Source: Nocardia aobensis NBRC 100429 (GTDB taxonomy: Bacteria; Actinomycetota; Actinomycetes; Mycobacteriales; Mycobacteriaceae). From it: 64,000 nucleotides of DNA. The position numbers and the translations under genes were made by a program. The notes below the pieces were generated by a model. It was not told where the DNA came from. It made no database searches and saw only the letters and a list, made by a program, of their open reading frames with translations. This document shows, in pieces, positions 51,722-59,789 of this stretch (positions are counted from its first letter, which is position 1; each line of letters starts with the position of its first letter). The DNA lies in contig NZ_BAFQ01000042.1 of the NCBI RefSeq assembly GCF_000308375.1, positions 25,442-89,441 on the forward strand, read 5' to 3'.

Positions 51722-52402
51722 GTGCCCAGCGACAATTCGACCCCCGTTCGCGCCGCCGACGCCGCCGAGTTCCGGCTGGCCGTGGTCGATCACGCGTTGC
51801 GGCTGTTCGCGGAGCAGGGGTACGAGGCGACCACGGTGGACGAGATCGCGGAGGCGGCGGGGATTTCGCGGCGGACGTTCTTCCGGCAGTTCCGGTCGAA
51901 GGAGGATGTGGTCTTCGCCGACCACGAGGAACAGCTCGCCCGGGCGAAGGCGTATCTGACTGCGGCGCAGGGTGATCCGTGGGATGCCGTGCGGGAGGCG
52001 GTGGTCGGGATCTTCGAGCGGTTCACCGAGACCAGGGAATTGGCCGCGCGCCGCTATCGGGTCGTCCGGCAGGCGCCGGCGTTGCGTGATCGCGAGATCG
52101 TGACCGTCTTCCGGTACGAACGGCTGTTCACCGACTATCTGCGCGATCGGCTTCCCGAGGTGCCCGATCTGGCGCTGATCCAGTTCAGCGCGGCCGTCAC
52201 CGCCACCCACAACTATCTGCTGCGCCGCATGGTGCGGGGTCGATCCGAGGCGAGCGCGGCCGATCTGCGCGCGGCGGTGCGGGCGATCGCGCCTCCCGGT
52301 CCGGCGCCGGATCCGGCCGAGCTGGTGGTGGCGGTCTTCCCGCGCGCGATGCCCGCCCGGCAGGTCGCCGACCTTCTGGCCGAACGCCTCGATAATCTGT
52401 GA
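51722..52402 (+). CDS. TetR-family regulator upstream of fadE25
   Basis: 226 residues. The N-terminal helix-turn-helix reads VVDHALRLFAEQGYEATTVD then AAGISRRTFFRQFRSKEDVV; the C-terminal ligand domain is helical with RRYRVVRQAPALRDREI. GTG start with a leaderless promoter. It sits directly before fadE25, and perfect palindromes lie between the two genes, so control of fadE25, probably by an acyl-CoA ligand, is likely. Confidence 0.88.
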   Translation: MPSDNSTPVRAADAAEFRLAVVDHALRLFAEQGYEATTVDEIAEAAGISRRTFFRQFRSKEDVVFADHEEQLARAKAYLTAAQGDPWDAVREAVVGIFERFTETRELAARRYRVVRQAPALRDREIVTVFRYERLFTDYLRDRLPEVPDLALIQFSAAVTATHNYLLRRMVRGRSEASAADLRAAVRAIAPPGPAPDPAELVVAVFPRAMPARQVADLLAERLDNL

Positions 52403-52425
52403 GCGGGTTCGGTGAATCCGACGTG

Positions 52426-52440
52426 TGGCACTGAGTGCCA
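52426..52440. promoter_or_regulatory. TetR operator O1: TGGCACT-G-AGTGCCA
   Basis: Perfect 7+7 palindrome with one central base, 23 bases after the TetR stop and 160 bases before the fadE25 ATG. Confidence 0.75.
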
Positions 52441-52501
52441 GGGCGGATTCCCGGTATCCCCTCACGTTGTCGCCCTTCGGCGGCGTATACTCGAATGCGA
52501 C

Positions 52502-52516
52502 TGGCACTGAGTGCCG
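52502..52516. promoter_or_regulatory. TetR operator O2: TGGCACT-G-AGTGCCG
   Basis: Copy of O1 with a single end-base change, 76 bases downstream of it, just after a TATACT box at 52485-52490 that could be the fadE25 -10. A further half-site AGTGCC lies at 52531-52536. Confidence 0.75.
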
Positions 52517-52585
52517 AGGTGCGCCAGTGTAGTGCCGGAATTCGCGGACCAGGCGAACCGAAACCCCACGACCAGGAGTGAACCC

Positions 52586-53743
52586 ATGGCGGGCAACCCC
52601 GATTTCGATCTGTTCAAGTTGGACGACATCCACGACGAGCTGCGCGCGGCGATTCGCGGCCTGGCCGAGAAGGAGATCGCCCCGCACGCGAAGGATGTCG
52701 ACGGCAACGCCCGGTTCCCGAAGGAGGCCCTGGACGCGCTGAACGCCGCGGGCTTCAACGCGGTCCACGTCCCCGAGACCTACGGCGGCCAGGGCGCCGA
52801 CTCGGTCGCCACCTGCATCGTCATCGAGGAGGTCGCCCGCGTCTGTGGTTCGTCCTCGCTGATCCCGGCCGTGAACAAGCTCGGCACCATGGGCCTGATC
52901 CTGCAGGGCTCCGAGGAGCTGAAGCAGAAGGTGCTGCCCGACCTCGTCGAGGGCAAGATGGCCTCCTACTGCCTGTCCGAGCGCGAGGCGGGTTCGGATG
53001 CGGCCTCCATGCGCACCCGCGCCAAGCGCGACGGTGACGACTGGGTGATCAACGGCTCCAAGTGCTGGATCACCAACGGCGGCCAGTCCACCTGGTACAC
53101 CGTGATGGCCGTGACCGATCCGGAGAAGGGCGCCAACGGCATCTCCGCGTTCATGGTGCACAAGGACGACGAGGGCTTCGTGGTCGGCCCGCTCGAGCAC
53201 AAGCTGGGCATCAAGGGTTCGCCGACCGCCGAGCTGTACTTCGAGAACTGCCGCATCCCCGGCGACCGGATCATCGGCGCCGAGGGCACCGGTTTCAAGA
53301 CCGCGCTGCAGACCCTCGACCACACCCGGCCCACCATCGGTGCGCAGGCCGTCGGTCTGGCGCAGGGTGCGCTGGACGCCGCGATCGCCTACACCAAGGA
53401 CCGCAAGCAGTTCGGCAAGGCCATCGCCGATTTCCAGAACACCCAGTTCATGCTCGCCGATATGGCGATGAAGGTGGAGGCCGCGCGCCTGATGGTCTAC
53501 ACCTCGGCCGCCCGCGCCGAGCGCGGCGAGAAGAACCTGGGCTTCATCTCCGCCGCCTCCAAGTGCTTCGCCTCCGATGTGGCGATGGAGGTGACCACCA
53601 ACGCGGTGCAGCTGTTCGGTGGCGCCGGCTACACCACCGACTTCCCGGTGGAGCGGATGATGCGCGACGCCAAGATCACCCAGATCTACGAGGGCACCAA
53701 CCAGATTCAGCGTCTGGTCATGTCGCGTCAGCTGCTGCGCTGA
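52586..53743 (+). CDS. fadE25: Acyl-CoA dehydrogenase FadE25
   Basis: FAD enzyme introducing the alpha-beta double bond in acyl-CoA beta-oxidation. 385 residues: LSEREAGSDAASMRTRAKRD, NGSKCWITNGGQ, GIKGSPTAELYFENC, KDRKQFGKAIADFQ, FGGAGYTTDFPVERMMRDAK, and the catalytic Glu (~369) in YEGTNQIQR. ATG 52586 has AGGAG upstream. Controlled, probably, by the adjacent TetR protein. Confidence 0.94.
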   Translation: MAGNPDFDLFKLDDIHDELRAAIRGLAEKEIAPHAKDVDGNARFPKEALDALNAAGFNAVHVPETYGGQGADSVATCIVIEEVARVCGSSSLIPAVNKLGTMGLILQGSEELKQKVLPDLVEGKMASYCLSEREAGSDAASMRTRAKRDGDDWVINGSKCWITNGGQSTWYTVMAVTDPEKGANGISAFMVHKDDEGFVVGPLEHKLGIKGSPTAELYFENCRIPGDRIIGAEGTGFKTALQTLDHTRPTIGAQAVGLAQGALDAAIAYTKDRKQFGKAIADFQNTQFMLADMAMKVEAARLMVYTSAARAERGEKNLGFISAASKCFASDVAMEVTTNAVQLFGGAGYTTDFPVERMMRDAKITQIYEGTNQIQRLVMSRQLLR

Positions 53744-54043
53744 TCGCACGGTCGCGCGAGGGCGTGGGCGGTGCCGGTGCCGACTCGGCACCGCCCGCGT
53801 CACCTTGTGACATCGAACCGAAGCGGCCGGGGCTCGTGGCGCGTCGCGCGCGCCGGGTTGTCAGGGCGCGTTACGGTATCGAAGCGCCGAATTCAGTGAA
53901 TTACCGGCAATTTTCGCTGGTAGAACGGTAGTGCCCAGAAAATCTCTGCGAAGTACTTTCATCTGCAATTTCAAATGTTCGTTCAATCGCAATCGGGCGA
54001 ATTCGGAATTGTCCCAACGGCTTTCGCAGCGCAATATTGATGC
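53744..54043. other. 300-base gap after fadE25 with hairpin and AT-rich stretch
   Basis: The first part holds the hairpin described separately. From about 53880 to 54040 the sequence is markedly richer in A/T than its surroundings and has AATTC/GAATT repetition (GAATTCAGTGAATT at 53888-53901). No gene is supported here; it probably carries the promoter of the small gene at 54044. Confidence 0.5.
53766..53796 (+). terminator. Likely fadE25 terminator hairpin
   Basis: GGGCGGTGCC pairs with GGCACCGCCC 22 bases after the stop, with an alternative inner stem GGTGCCGA/TCGGCACC. No T-tract. Confidence 0.5.
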
Positions 54044-54352
54044 ATGGCAGGCGTGGAGATCACCGACAGGTTCGTCCGCCGCACGCTGGACAACGGGCGA
54101 ATCGAAGAGGTCACCTGGCTGGAGCTGACCGAGGTGCGGATCATCACGACCGCCGACGGCCCCTTCGCCGACGATGTGTTCTTCGTGCTGATCGGTGTGC
54201 GCGGGAACGGTTGCGTGGTCCCGCATTCCGCTGCCGACACCGAGTTCCTGGCCCGCCTGCAGAAACTGCCGGGCTTCGACAACGCCGCCGTGATCGAGGC
54301 GATGGGGACGGTCGGCGACCGGCAGTTCCTGGTCTGGCGGCGCCGCATCTGA
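54044..54352 (+). CDS. Conserved small hypothetical protein, 102 residues
   Basis: Starts MAGVEITDRFVRRTLDNGRI; the pattern of strands (EEVTWLELTEVRIITTADGP, DVFFVLIGVRGNGCVVPHSA) and a final helix suggests a compact alpha/beta fold seen in small actinobacterial and proteobacterial proteins of unknown role. No signal peptide or membrane segment. Upstream DNA is AT-rich and probably holds its promoter. Function unknown. Confidence 0.75.
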   Translation: MAGVEITDRFVRRTLDNGRIEEVTWLELTEVRIITTADGPFADDVFFVLIGVRGNGCVVPHSAADTEFLARLQKLPGFDNAAVIEAMGTVGDRQFLVWRRRI

Positions 54353-54374
54353 CGCGGCGGCCGTCGTCTGTCCG

Positions 54375-54665
54375 CTAGGCGACCAGGTCGGCGTATTCGC
54401 GGTGGTCGCCGATGTACTGGTCTACGTACCAGCAGGTCGGCACTACCGCGAAGCCGTTGTCGCGGCAGTCGGTGAGCGCGTATTCGACCAGTTGCGCCGC
54501 CACCCCGCGCCCACGGAATTCGGGGAAGGTGAGGGTGTGGTTGAGGTCGCGAATCGGCTTGCCGCCCGCGCTGCTTTCGTTGTAGTCCGCGTAGCCCGCG
54601 AGGGTGTCGTCGATGTAGATCTCGTAGCGGCCGGCGGCCGTATTGTGCTCGAGCCTGGTCGTCAT
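54375..54665 (-). CDS. Small GNAT-type acetyltransferase (YjdJ-like)
   Basis: 96 residues of the short N-acetyltransferase family: EIYIDDTLAGYADY, LNHTLTFPEFRGRGVAAQLV with the R-x-G-R-G-V acetyl-CoA loop, VEYALTDCRDNG, and a VVPTCWYVDQYIG end. Complete for this small family. Substrate unknown. Convergent with the preceding small gene. Confidence 0.87.
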   Translation of the reverse strand: MTTRLEHNTAAGRYEIYIDDTLAGYADYNESSAGGKPIRDLNHTLTFPEFRGRGVAAQLVEYALTDCRDNGFAVVPTCWYVDQYIGDHREYADLVA

Positions 54666-54710
54666 GTCAGGTGGAACCGCCGTCCCGGGCCGATTTGTTC
54701 CGCGCGCAGG

Positions 54711-55031
54711 TCAGCTCCCGCAGACTCGATTGAGTTCGTCGGTGAAGGGCTGCAGGTCGGTGACGTTGTCGTCGATCAGGGCATCGGCGTATCCGGTGAT
54801 CGCCGCCCGCTCCTCACCCGCGGCGAGATCGCCGACGGTCCACAGCCGATCGTGCAGGGCCCGGGCCGTCTCGGCGTCGAATGTGCCGCCGCTCATCTGC
54901 ACTCCCGCGTTGACCATGGCGATGGCTCGATCGCAGGCCGGAGACTTCGCCTCGGCGGTGGCGGCGGGGAGAATCAGCAGGGAAACGGTCGTCGCGGCGG
55001 CGAACACGACGGCGGGCAGGCTCTTGATCAT
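54711..55031 (-). CDS. Secreted small protein, hemophore-like
   Basis: 106 residues from ATG 55031, which has GAGGACAG just upstream; GTG 55052 is in frame. Signal peptide MIKSLPAVVFAAATTVSLLI with cleavage after AEA. The mature part is helical and bounded by two cysteines (SPACDRAIAMVNAG and NRVCGS), like the small heme-binding hemophore-related proteins of mycolate actinomycetes. No clear heme ligand was identified, so the name is tentative. Confidence 0.7.
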   Translation of the reverse strand: MIKSLPAVVFAAATTVSLLILPAATAEAKSPACDRAIAMVNAGVQMSGGTFDAETARALHDRLWTVGDLAAGEERAAITGYADALIDDNVTDLQPFTDELNRVCGS

Positions 55032-55141
55032 CTGTCCTCGGGAGGCTTTCACGGGGGCCGCTCATCAGGCGAGCGAGCCGGGATCTCGCAGCCTAGCCGC
55101 TGACTGTCCGGTTTGCGAGATTTTTCCGGCTGCGGCCGAGT

Positions 55142-56500
55142 TCAGAGCACGGCGCCCGGATTGAGAATCCCGTGCGGGTCCAGGGCCTCCTTGATGCGCC
55201 GGGTCAGATCCATCACCTCCGGACCGACCTGATCGGGCAGCCACGCCTTCTTCAACCGCCCGACCCCGTGCTCACCGGTGATCGTGCCGCCCAGCGCGAT
55301 GGCCAGATCCATGATCTCGCCGAAGGCCTGATGGGCGCGTGCGGTCTCGTCCGCATCGGCGGGGTTGTAGACGATCAGCGGGTGGGTGTTGCCGTCACCG
55401 GCGTGCGCGATCACCGAGATCAGCACCTCGCGCCGCTCGGCGATCTCGGCGATCCCCGTGACCAGGTCGCCCAGGCGCGGCAGTGGCACGCCGACGTCCT
55501 CGAGCAGCAGCGGGCCCTTGCGTTCCACCGCGGGGATCGCGAATCGCCGTGCGGCGCAGAAGGCTTCGCCCTCCTCCGGGTCTTCGGTCCGGAAAACCTC
55601 GGCGGCTCCGGCGCTTTCGCAGGCCTCGGCGATGATCGCGGCCTCCCGTGCGCGGAATTCGCCGGGGGCGTCGGAGCGGGCCACCAGCATGGCGGCGGCC
55701 TCGCGATCGAGGCCCATCCGCATTTCGTCCTCGACCGCGTTGATCGCCACCGAGTCCATGAATTCCAGCATCGAGGGACGCAGCCGGGCCGCGACCGCCT
55801 CGATCGCCGCCGTGGCCGCGGCGAGGGTGGAGAACGTGGCGACCACGGTGCTCTGCTGCGGCTGCGCGGGCAGCAGCCGCAGTGTCAACTCGGTGATGAT
55901 GCCGAGGGTGCCCTCGCTGCCGACGAACAGTTTGGTCAGCGACAGCCCGGCGGAATCCTTGAGCCGCGGCCCGCCCAGCCGCACCACCGTGCCGTCGGCG
56001 AGCACCACTTCCATACCCAGGATGTAGTCGGTGGTGACGCCGTATTTCACGCAGCACAGCCCACCGGCGTTGGTGGCGGCGTTGCCGCCGATCGAGCAGA
56101 TCTCGAACGACGACGGATCCGGCGGATACCACAGTCCGTGTTCGGCGGCGGCCCGTTTGACCTCGGCGTTCAGCAGTCCGGGCTGGGTCACGGCGGTGCG
56201 GGTGACCGGATCGACCGTGATCTCGCGCATGCGCTCGGTGCTCACCAGCAGGGCGCCGTCCTGTGCGGTCGCGCCGCCGGAGAGTCCGGTTCCGGCGCCG
56301 CGCGGCACGAGCGGGACCCGATGTTCGTGTGCCCAGCCGACCACGGTCGCGACCTGCTCGGTGGTCAGCGGCCGCACCAGCGCCGCCGGCATCCCGGCCT
56401 GTGGATCGAGTGCGCGGTCGTGGCGGTACCCCGCGAGGATGTCGGGATCGGTGACGACCGTGCCGTCGGGAAGCCGGTCTGCGAGTGTTGCGATGTCCAC
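55142..56500 (-). CDS. GlcD-type FAD-linked oxidase (glycolate/D-lactate dehydrogenase)
   Basis: 452 residues of the FAD-binding PCMH type with a C-terminal FAD-oxidase domain. Seen: PLVPRGAGTGLSGGA, TAVTQPGLLNAEV, YPPDPSSFEICSIGGNAATN, KLFVGSEGTLGIITELTLRL, AHAGDGNTHPLIV and the end GEHGVGRLKKAWL with DPHGILNPG. Oxidises a 2-hydroxyacid. The subunit partners GlcE/GlcF are absent nearby. Likely membrane-peripheral. Confidence 0.9.
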   Translation of the reverse strand: MDIATLADRLPDGTVVTDPDILAGYRHDRALDPQAGMPAALVRPLTTEQVATVVGWAHEHRVPLVPRGAGTGLSGGATAQDGALLVSTERMREITVDPVTRTAVTQPGLLNAEVKRAAAEHGLWYPPDPSSFEICSIGGNAATNAGGLCCVKYGVTTDYILGMEVVLADGTVVRLGGPRLKDSAGLSLTKLFVGSEGTLGIITELTLRLLPAQPQQSTVVATFSTLAAATAAIEAVAARLRPSMLEFMDSVAINAVEDEMRMGLDREAAAMLVARSDAPGEFRAREAAIIAEACESAGAAEVFRTEDPEEGEAFCAARRFAIPAVERKGPLLLEDVGVPLPRLGDLVTGIAEIAERREVLISVIAHAGDGNTHPLIVYNPADADETARAHQAFGEIMDLAIALGGTITGEHGVGRLKKAWLPDQVGPEVMDLTRRIKEALDPHGILNPGAVL

Positions 56501-56538
56501 ACCCCGAACCTACGTGCTCGCACGGGATCCGTGCGCAG

Positions 56539-56544
56539 TACACT
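56539..56544 (+). promoter_or_regulatory. Leaderless -10 box of the GroES-like gene
   Basis: TACACT six bases before GTG 56551. Confidence 0.55.
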
Positions 56545-56550
56545 GCCGCG

Positions 56551-56871
56551 GTGTCCGATGCCAAGCTCGAGATCCAGATGCTCCACGACCGGATCATGGT
56601 TCGCGTCTCCCAGGAGGAGGGCGAACGACGCAGCAGCGGCGGCATTCTGATTCCCGCCACCGCGCAGGTCGCCAAGCGGCTGACCTGGGGTGAGGTCAGC
56701 GGGGTCGGTTCGCACGTGCGCAGCGTGGGCGTCGGCGACCGCGTGCTGTTCAGCGCCGAGGATCAGTTCGAGGTGGAGGTGCAGGGCCAGGCCTATCTGG
56801 TGCTGCGCGAACGCGATCTGCACGCGGTTGCCAGCGAACGCCCCGAACACGGCACCGGCCTCTACCTGTAA
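56551..56871 (+). CDS. GroES-like (Cpn10-fold) small protein
   Basis: 106 residues with the chaperonin-10 outline: IQMLHDRIMVRVSQEEGERR, SGGILIPATAQVAKRLTWGE, VGVGDRVLFSAEDQFEVEVQ, YLVLRERDLHAV. The mobile loop is short and differs from true GroES (no typical GIVLPD-type roof and loop), and no groEL is near. A divergent Cpn10-fold protein, not the main co-chaperonin. Starts at a leaderless GTG. Confidence 0.82.
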   Translation: MSDAKLEIQMLHDRIMVRVSQEEGERRSSGGILIPATAQVAKRLTWGEVSGVGSHVRSVGVGDRVLFSAEDQFEVEVQGQAYLVLRERDLHAVASERPEHGTGLYL

Positions 56872-56880
56872 CCGCCACGG

Positions 56881-56912
56881 CGATGCCCCCGGTCGCGCGG
56901 CCGGGGGCATCG
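56881..56912. terminator. Convergent hairpin between GroES-like gene and MFS gene
   Basis: CGATGCCCCCGG and its exact complement around eight bases, nine bases after the GroES-like stop and eight before the MFS stop. Confidence 0.75.
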
Positions 56913-56919
56913 AGGGCGT

Positions 56920-58383
56920 TCAGCGGGTGTGCCGCGGCAGTGCCAGCGCGGCGGCGAGCACCACACCGAGGACCACGATCCCGGCCACCGCGGCCATTTC
57001 CATGGCCGTCACATAGTTGCCGGTGGTGTGTGCCGCACCCAGCGCCGAGAAGAAGATGACGCCGAGAACCGTTGCGCCGATGGCATTTCCGAACTGCTGC
57101 GCGGTGGTGAGCACGCCGGCCGCCATCCCGGCCTGCGGTGCCGGGATACCCGAGGACAGCACGGCCGAGACGACCGAGGGGATGGTCATACCGTTGCCGA
57201 GCCCGACGATCATCATGCCGGGAATCAGCGCGAGGGCGCTCACCTGTGTGCCCATGCCGGCCAGCACCGCCAGGGTGATGCCCAGACCGGTCAGGCTGGT
57301 GCAGGTGCCGATCACCATCACCCTGTTTCCGAAGCGATTGGCGACCCGTGGTGCGAGGAACAGTGAACTGCCCGCGAAGCACAGTCCCAGCGGCGCGAAC
57401 GCCAGACCCGCACGCAGCGGCGACAATCCGAGTCCGCCCTGCAGCATCAGGGTCAGGCAGAGCATGAAGCCGGCGAAGAAGGTCAGATAGCCGCCCGCGA
57501 TCACCAGACCGAGACTGAAGCCGCGTTCGCGGACCATGGCGGTGTCGAGGACCGGTTCCCCGCCTCGGCGTGCCAGCCGGTTCTCGTAGCGCAGCGTAGC
57601 CAGCAGCACCGGCGCGGCGGCCGCCATCGACACCCAGGTCCACAGCGGCCAGCCCTCCGGCCGGCCCAGTGTGATCGGGATCAGTAGTAGTGCCAGCGCT
57701 GCGGAAATGCCCACGGCGCCAACGGGATCCAGCCGTGCCCCGCGAATGCTGCCGGTGCGGGGGAGCCAGCGCGCGGCAAGCACGGCCGCGACCACTCCGA
57801 TCGGCACATTGATGTAGAAGATGGTCCGCCAGCCCCAGCCGAACAGATCGGCGTCGAGCAGGATGCCGCCGAGCACCTGGCCCGCGACCGCGCCGAGGCC
57901 GATGGTGGCGCCGAACGCGGCCATCGCCCGCGGTCGCTCGAGCGGCGGGAACAGGGTGTTGATCAGCGCGAGCATCTGCGGCACCATCAGCGCCGCGGTG
58001 CCGCCCTGCAGCACACGGGCCCCGACCAGCGTCCAGGCGTCGGTCGCGAGGCCGCAGAGCAGCGACGCCACCGTGAAGGCCAGCATGCCGATCACGAACA
58101 GGCGCCGGTGGCCGAACAGGTCGCCGAGCCGGCCGCCCGTGATGAGGCCCGAGGCGTAGGCGAAGCCGTAGCCGCCGACGATCAGTTCGAGTGCCGCTTC
58201 GCCGGCGTTCAGGTCGTGTTGCAGCGAGGAGGCGGCGACATTGACGACGAACCAGTCGAACATCGCCATGAACATGGCGCTCAGCACCACCGGCAGGACC
58301 CGCCAGCGCGCCGGGTAGGGCACGACGCCGGCCGGTGGTGTGCGCAGAAGCGGTGGGGCGGTAGGGGTTTCGAGGGTGGACAT
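56920..58383 (-). CDS. MFS drug exporter, DHA2 (14-TM) type
   Basis: 487-residue proton-driven exporter of the DHA2 family. Seen: motif D1 FDWFVVNVAASSLQ in helix 1, GYGFAYASGLITGGRLGDLF with motif A, RRLFVIGMLAFTVASLLCG, and motif C GLGAVAGQVLGGILL; about 14 hydrophobic segments. GGGGAG precedes the ATG. Divergent from a TetR gene with two operator-like palindromes between them, the usual arrangement for an inducible efflux pump. Substrate unknown. Confidence 0.9.
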   Translation of the reverse strand: MSTLETPTAPPLLRTPPAGVVPYPARWRVLPVVLSAMFMAMFDWFVVNVAASSLQHDLNAGEAALELIVGGYGFAYASGLITGGRLGDLFGHRRLFVIGMLAFTVASLLCGLATDAWTLVGARVLQGGTAALMVPQMLALINTLFPPLERPRAMAAFGATIGLGAVAGQVLGGILLDADLFGWGWRTIFYINVPIGVVAAVLAARWLPRTGSIRGARLDPVGAVGISAALALLLIPITLGRPEGWPLWTWVSMAAAAPVLLATLRYENRLARRGGEPVLDTAMVRERGFSLGLVIAGGYLTFFAGFMLCLTLMLQGGLGLSPLRAGLAFAPLGLCFAGSSLFLAPRVANRFGNRVMVIGTCTSLTGLGITLAVLAGMGTQVSALALIPGMMIVGLGNGMTIPSVVSAVLSSGIPAPQAGMAAGVLTTAQQFGNAIGATVLGVIFFSALGAAHTTGNYVTAMEMAAVAGIVVLGVVLAAALALPRHTR

Positions 58384-58467
58384 ATCGGACTCCCCGGAAT
58401 CGGTCGAGAGTGTCGGCGGCGCCGCGCTGCGCCGCGGGATGCGGATCTGTCTCCGCGAGGGATGTAA

Positions 58468-58483
58468 CTAACCGGTTGGTTAG
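58468..58483. promoter_or_regulatory. TetR operator candidate 1: CTAACCGGTTGGTTAG
   Basis: CTAACC and GGTTAG are perfect arms around GGTT; located in the gap between the MFS and TetR genes. Confidence 0.65.
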
Positions 58484-58512
58484 AACTATTCCAGCGCCCG
58501 CGACGTCGTGTC

Positions 58513-58530
58513 AACCAATTGGTTGGTTAG
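58513..58530. promoter_or_regulatory. TetR operator candidate 2: AACCAATTGGTTGGTTAG
   Basis: Contains the perfect palindrome AACCAATTGGTT and shares GGTTGGTTAG with candidate 1, 45 bases away; ten bases before the TetR ATG. Confidence 0.65.
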
Positions 58531-58540
58531 CATCGATGGC

Positions 58541-59128
58541 ATGCCCCCGCGCGATCCCGAGGCCACCAAGGCCCGCATCTTCGAGGCGGCGACCGAGGAG
58601 TTCGCCGCCCACGGGATCGCCGGTGCCCGCGTGGATCGCATCGCCCGCAACGCCAAGGCCAACAAGCAGCTGATCTACGCCTACTTCGGCGACAAACAGC
58701 AACTGTTCGAGCAGGTGCTGGAGAAGGCGATGATCGATGTGGCCGCGGCGGTGTCGACCGATATCGACGATATCGACGCCTGGGTGGACGCCCATATCGC
58801 CTACCACCGCGAACATCCGGAATTCCTCCGGCTGCAGATGTGGGAGGCGCTGGAACTGGCGCCGGACCAGGTCACCGCCGGCGAGGCCCGCGCCCGCCGC
58901 TACCGGGACAAGATCGAGAAGGTCGAGGCCGCGCAACGGCGAGGACTGCTGCGCGACGATATGCCGCCCGGATACCTGCTGACCCTGCTGACGGGACTGA
59001 TCAACTATCAGCAGGCGCTTCCGCAGTCCCGGCGGTTCGTCGTCGGCGGCCCCGACGATCCGGCGGAGCTGCGCACCTGGGTGCGTGACGCCGCCCGCCG
59101 GATCGTGGCGCCGCGCGAGGACGCCTGA
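58541..59128 (+). CDS. TetR-family regulator of the MFS exporter
   Basis: 195 residues: HTH IFEAATEEFAAHGIAGARVD then IARNAKANKQLIYAYFGDKQ; helical C-terminal domain with a C-terminal TetR type (HREHPEFLRLQMWEALEL). ATG 58541 begins MPPRDPEATKAR; an upstream in-frame start would lie inside the operator. Divergent from the exporter it presumably represses. Confidence 0.88.
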   Translation: MPPRDPEATKARIFEAATEEFAAHGIAGARVDRIARNAKANKQLIYAYFGDKQQLFEQVLEKAMIDVAAAVSTDIDDIDAWVDAHIAYHREHPEFLRLQMWEALELAPDQVTAGEARARRYRDKIEKVEAAQRRGLLRDDMPPGYLLTLLTGLINYQQALPQSRRFVVGGPDDPAELRTWVRDAARRIVAPREDA

Positions 59129-59140
59129 GCCGAACGCTCG

Positions 59141-59785
59141 CTAACGGCGCGTGGCCATCTCCCGCTCGAGGCCGGCGAGATCGGTGGTGAGTGATCCGCC
59201 GGCGAAAGCCATTGCGGCATAGGATCGCTCGGCCGCCTCGGGATGTCCGGCGCCACAGGCGTCGGTCACCATGATCGGCAGATAGCCCAGATCGATGCCG
59301 TGCCGCACCGTCGGCTCGATACCGACCTCGAGGGCGATCCCCGCGATCACGACGGTATCGAGGCGCAGGTCGCGCAGGGCGATATCGAGGGGCGTGCCCG
59401 CGAACGCCGACATGGTGATCTTGTCGAAGACCACCTCGTCCGGGCCCGGGGTCAGCTCCGGAACCAGCTGATACTGCGGTGAGCCCTGGGGGAACATCGA
59501 GCGCACCCGGCCCGGATCGTCCACCCGCTGCCACGCCATGGCCGTGCGCAGTTGTGATACCCCGGACGCGGCCGGCGGCAGCGACATGTGCCGGGTGTAG
59601 AACACGCGAAATCCGTTCTCACGCGCAATGTCTCGAAGCCGGACGCAGGCATCGACGATCTGCTGTCCCGCGGCGATCTGATTCACGATGCCGGCCTGCA
59701 TGTCGTAGATCAGCACCGCCGTCCGAGCCGGATCGCATGCGTCCGCCACGGTCGAGGGAATGTCGAGTCCGAATGCATGCCGCAT
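59141..59785 (-). CDS. Isochorismatase-fold hydrolase lacking the catalytic Cys
   Basis: 214 residues of the isochorismatase-like hydrolase fold. Asp28 (LIYDMQAGIV) and Lys122 (VVFDKITMSAF) of the usual triad are present, but the expected Cys is Gly155 in AGIALEVGIEPTVRHG. True isochorismatases also lack this Cys and act on vinyl ethers, whereas amidases need it. So nicotinamidase-like activity is unlikely. Four bases after the YCII-like gene, hence co-transcribed and probably under the divergent HxlR regulator. Confidence 0.83.
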   Translation of the reverse strand: MRHAFGLDIPSTVADACDPARTAVLIYDMQAGIVNQIAAGQQIVDACVRLRDIARENGFRVFYTRHMSLPPAASGVSQLRTAMAWQRVDDPGRVRSMFPQGSPQYQLVPELTPGPDEVVFDKITMSAFAGTPLDIALRDLRLDTVVIAGIALEVGIEPTVRHGIDLGYLPIMVTDACGAGHPEAAERSYAAMAFAGGSLTTDLAGLEREMATRR

Positions 59786-59789
59786 ATGC

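Noticed and set aside
51356..53803. 815-codon reverse frame spanning purE, the TetR gene and fadE25
   Set aside because: Crosses three well-supported genes and their operators; composition is that of a shadow frame.
59141..59785. Annotation as nicotinamidase/cysteine hydrolase
   Set aside because: The catalytic Cys position is Gly155, so a thiol mechanism is not possible.
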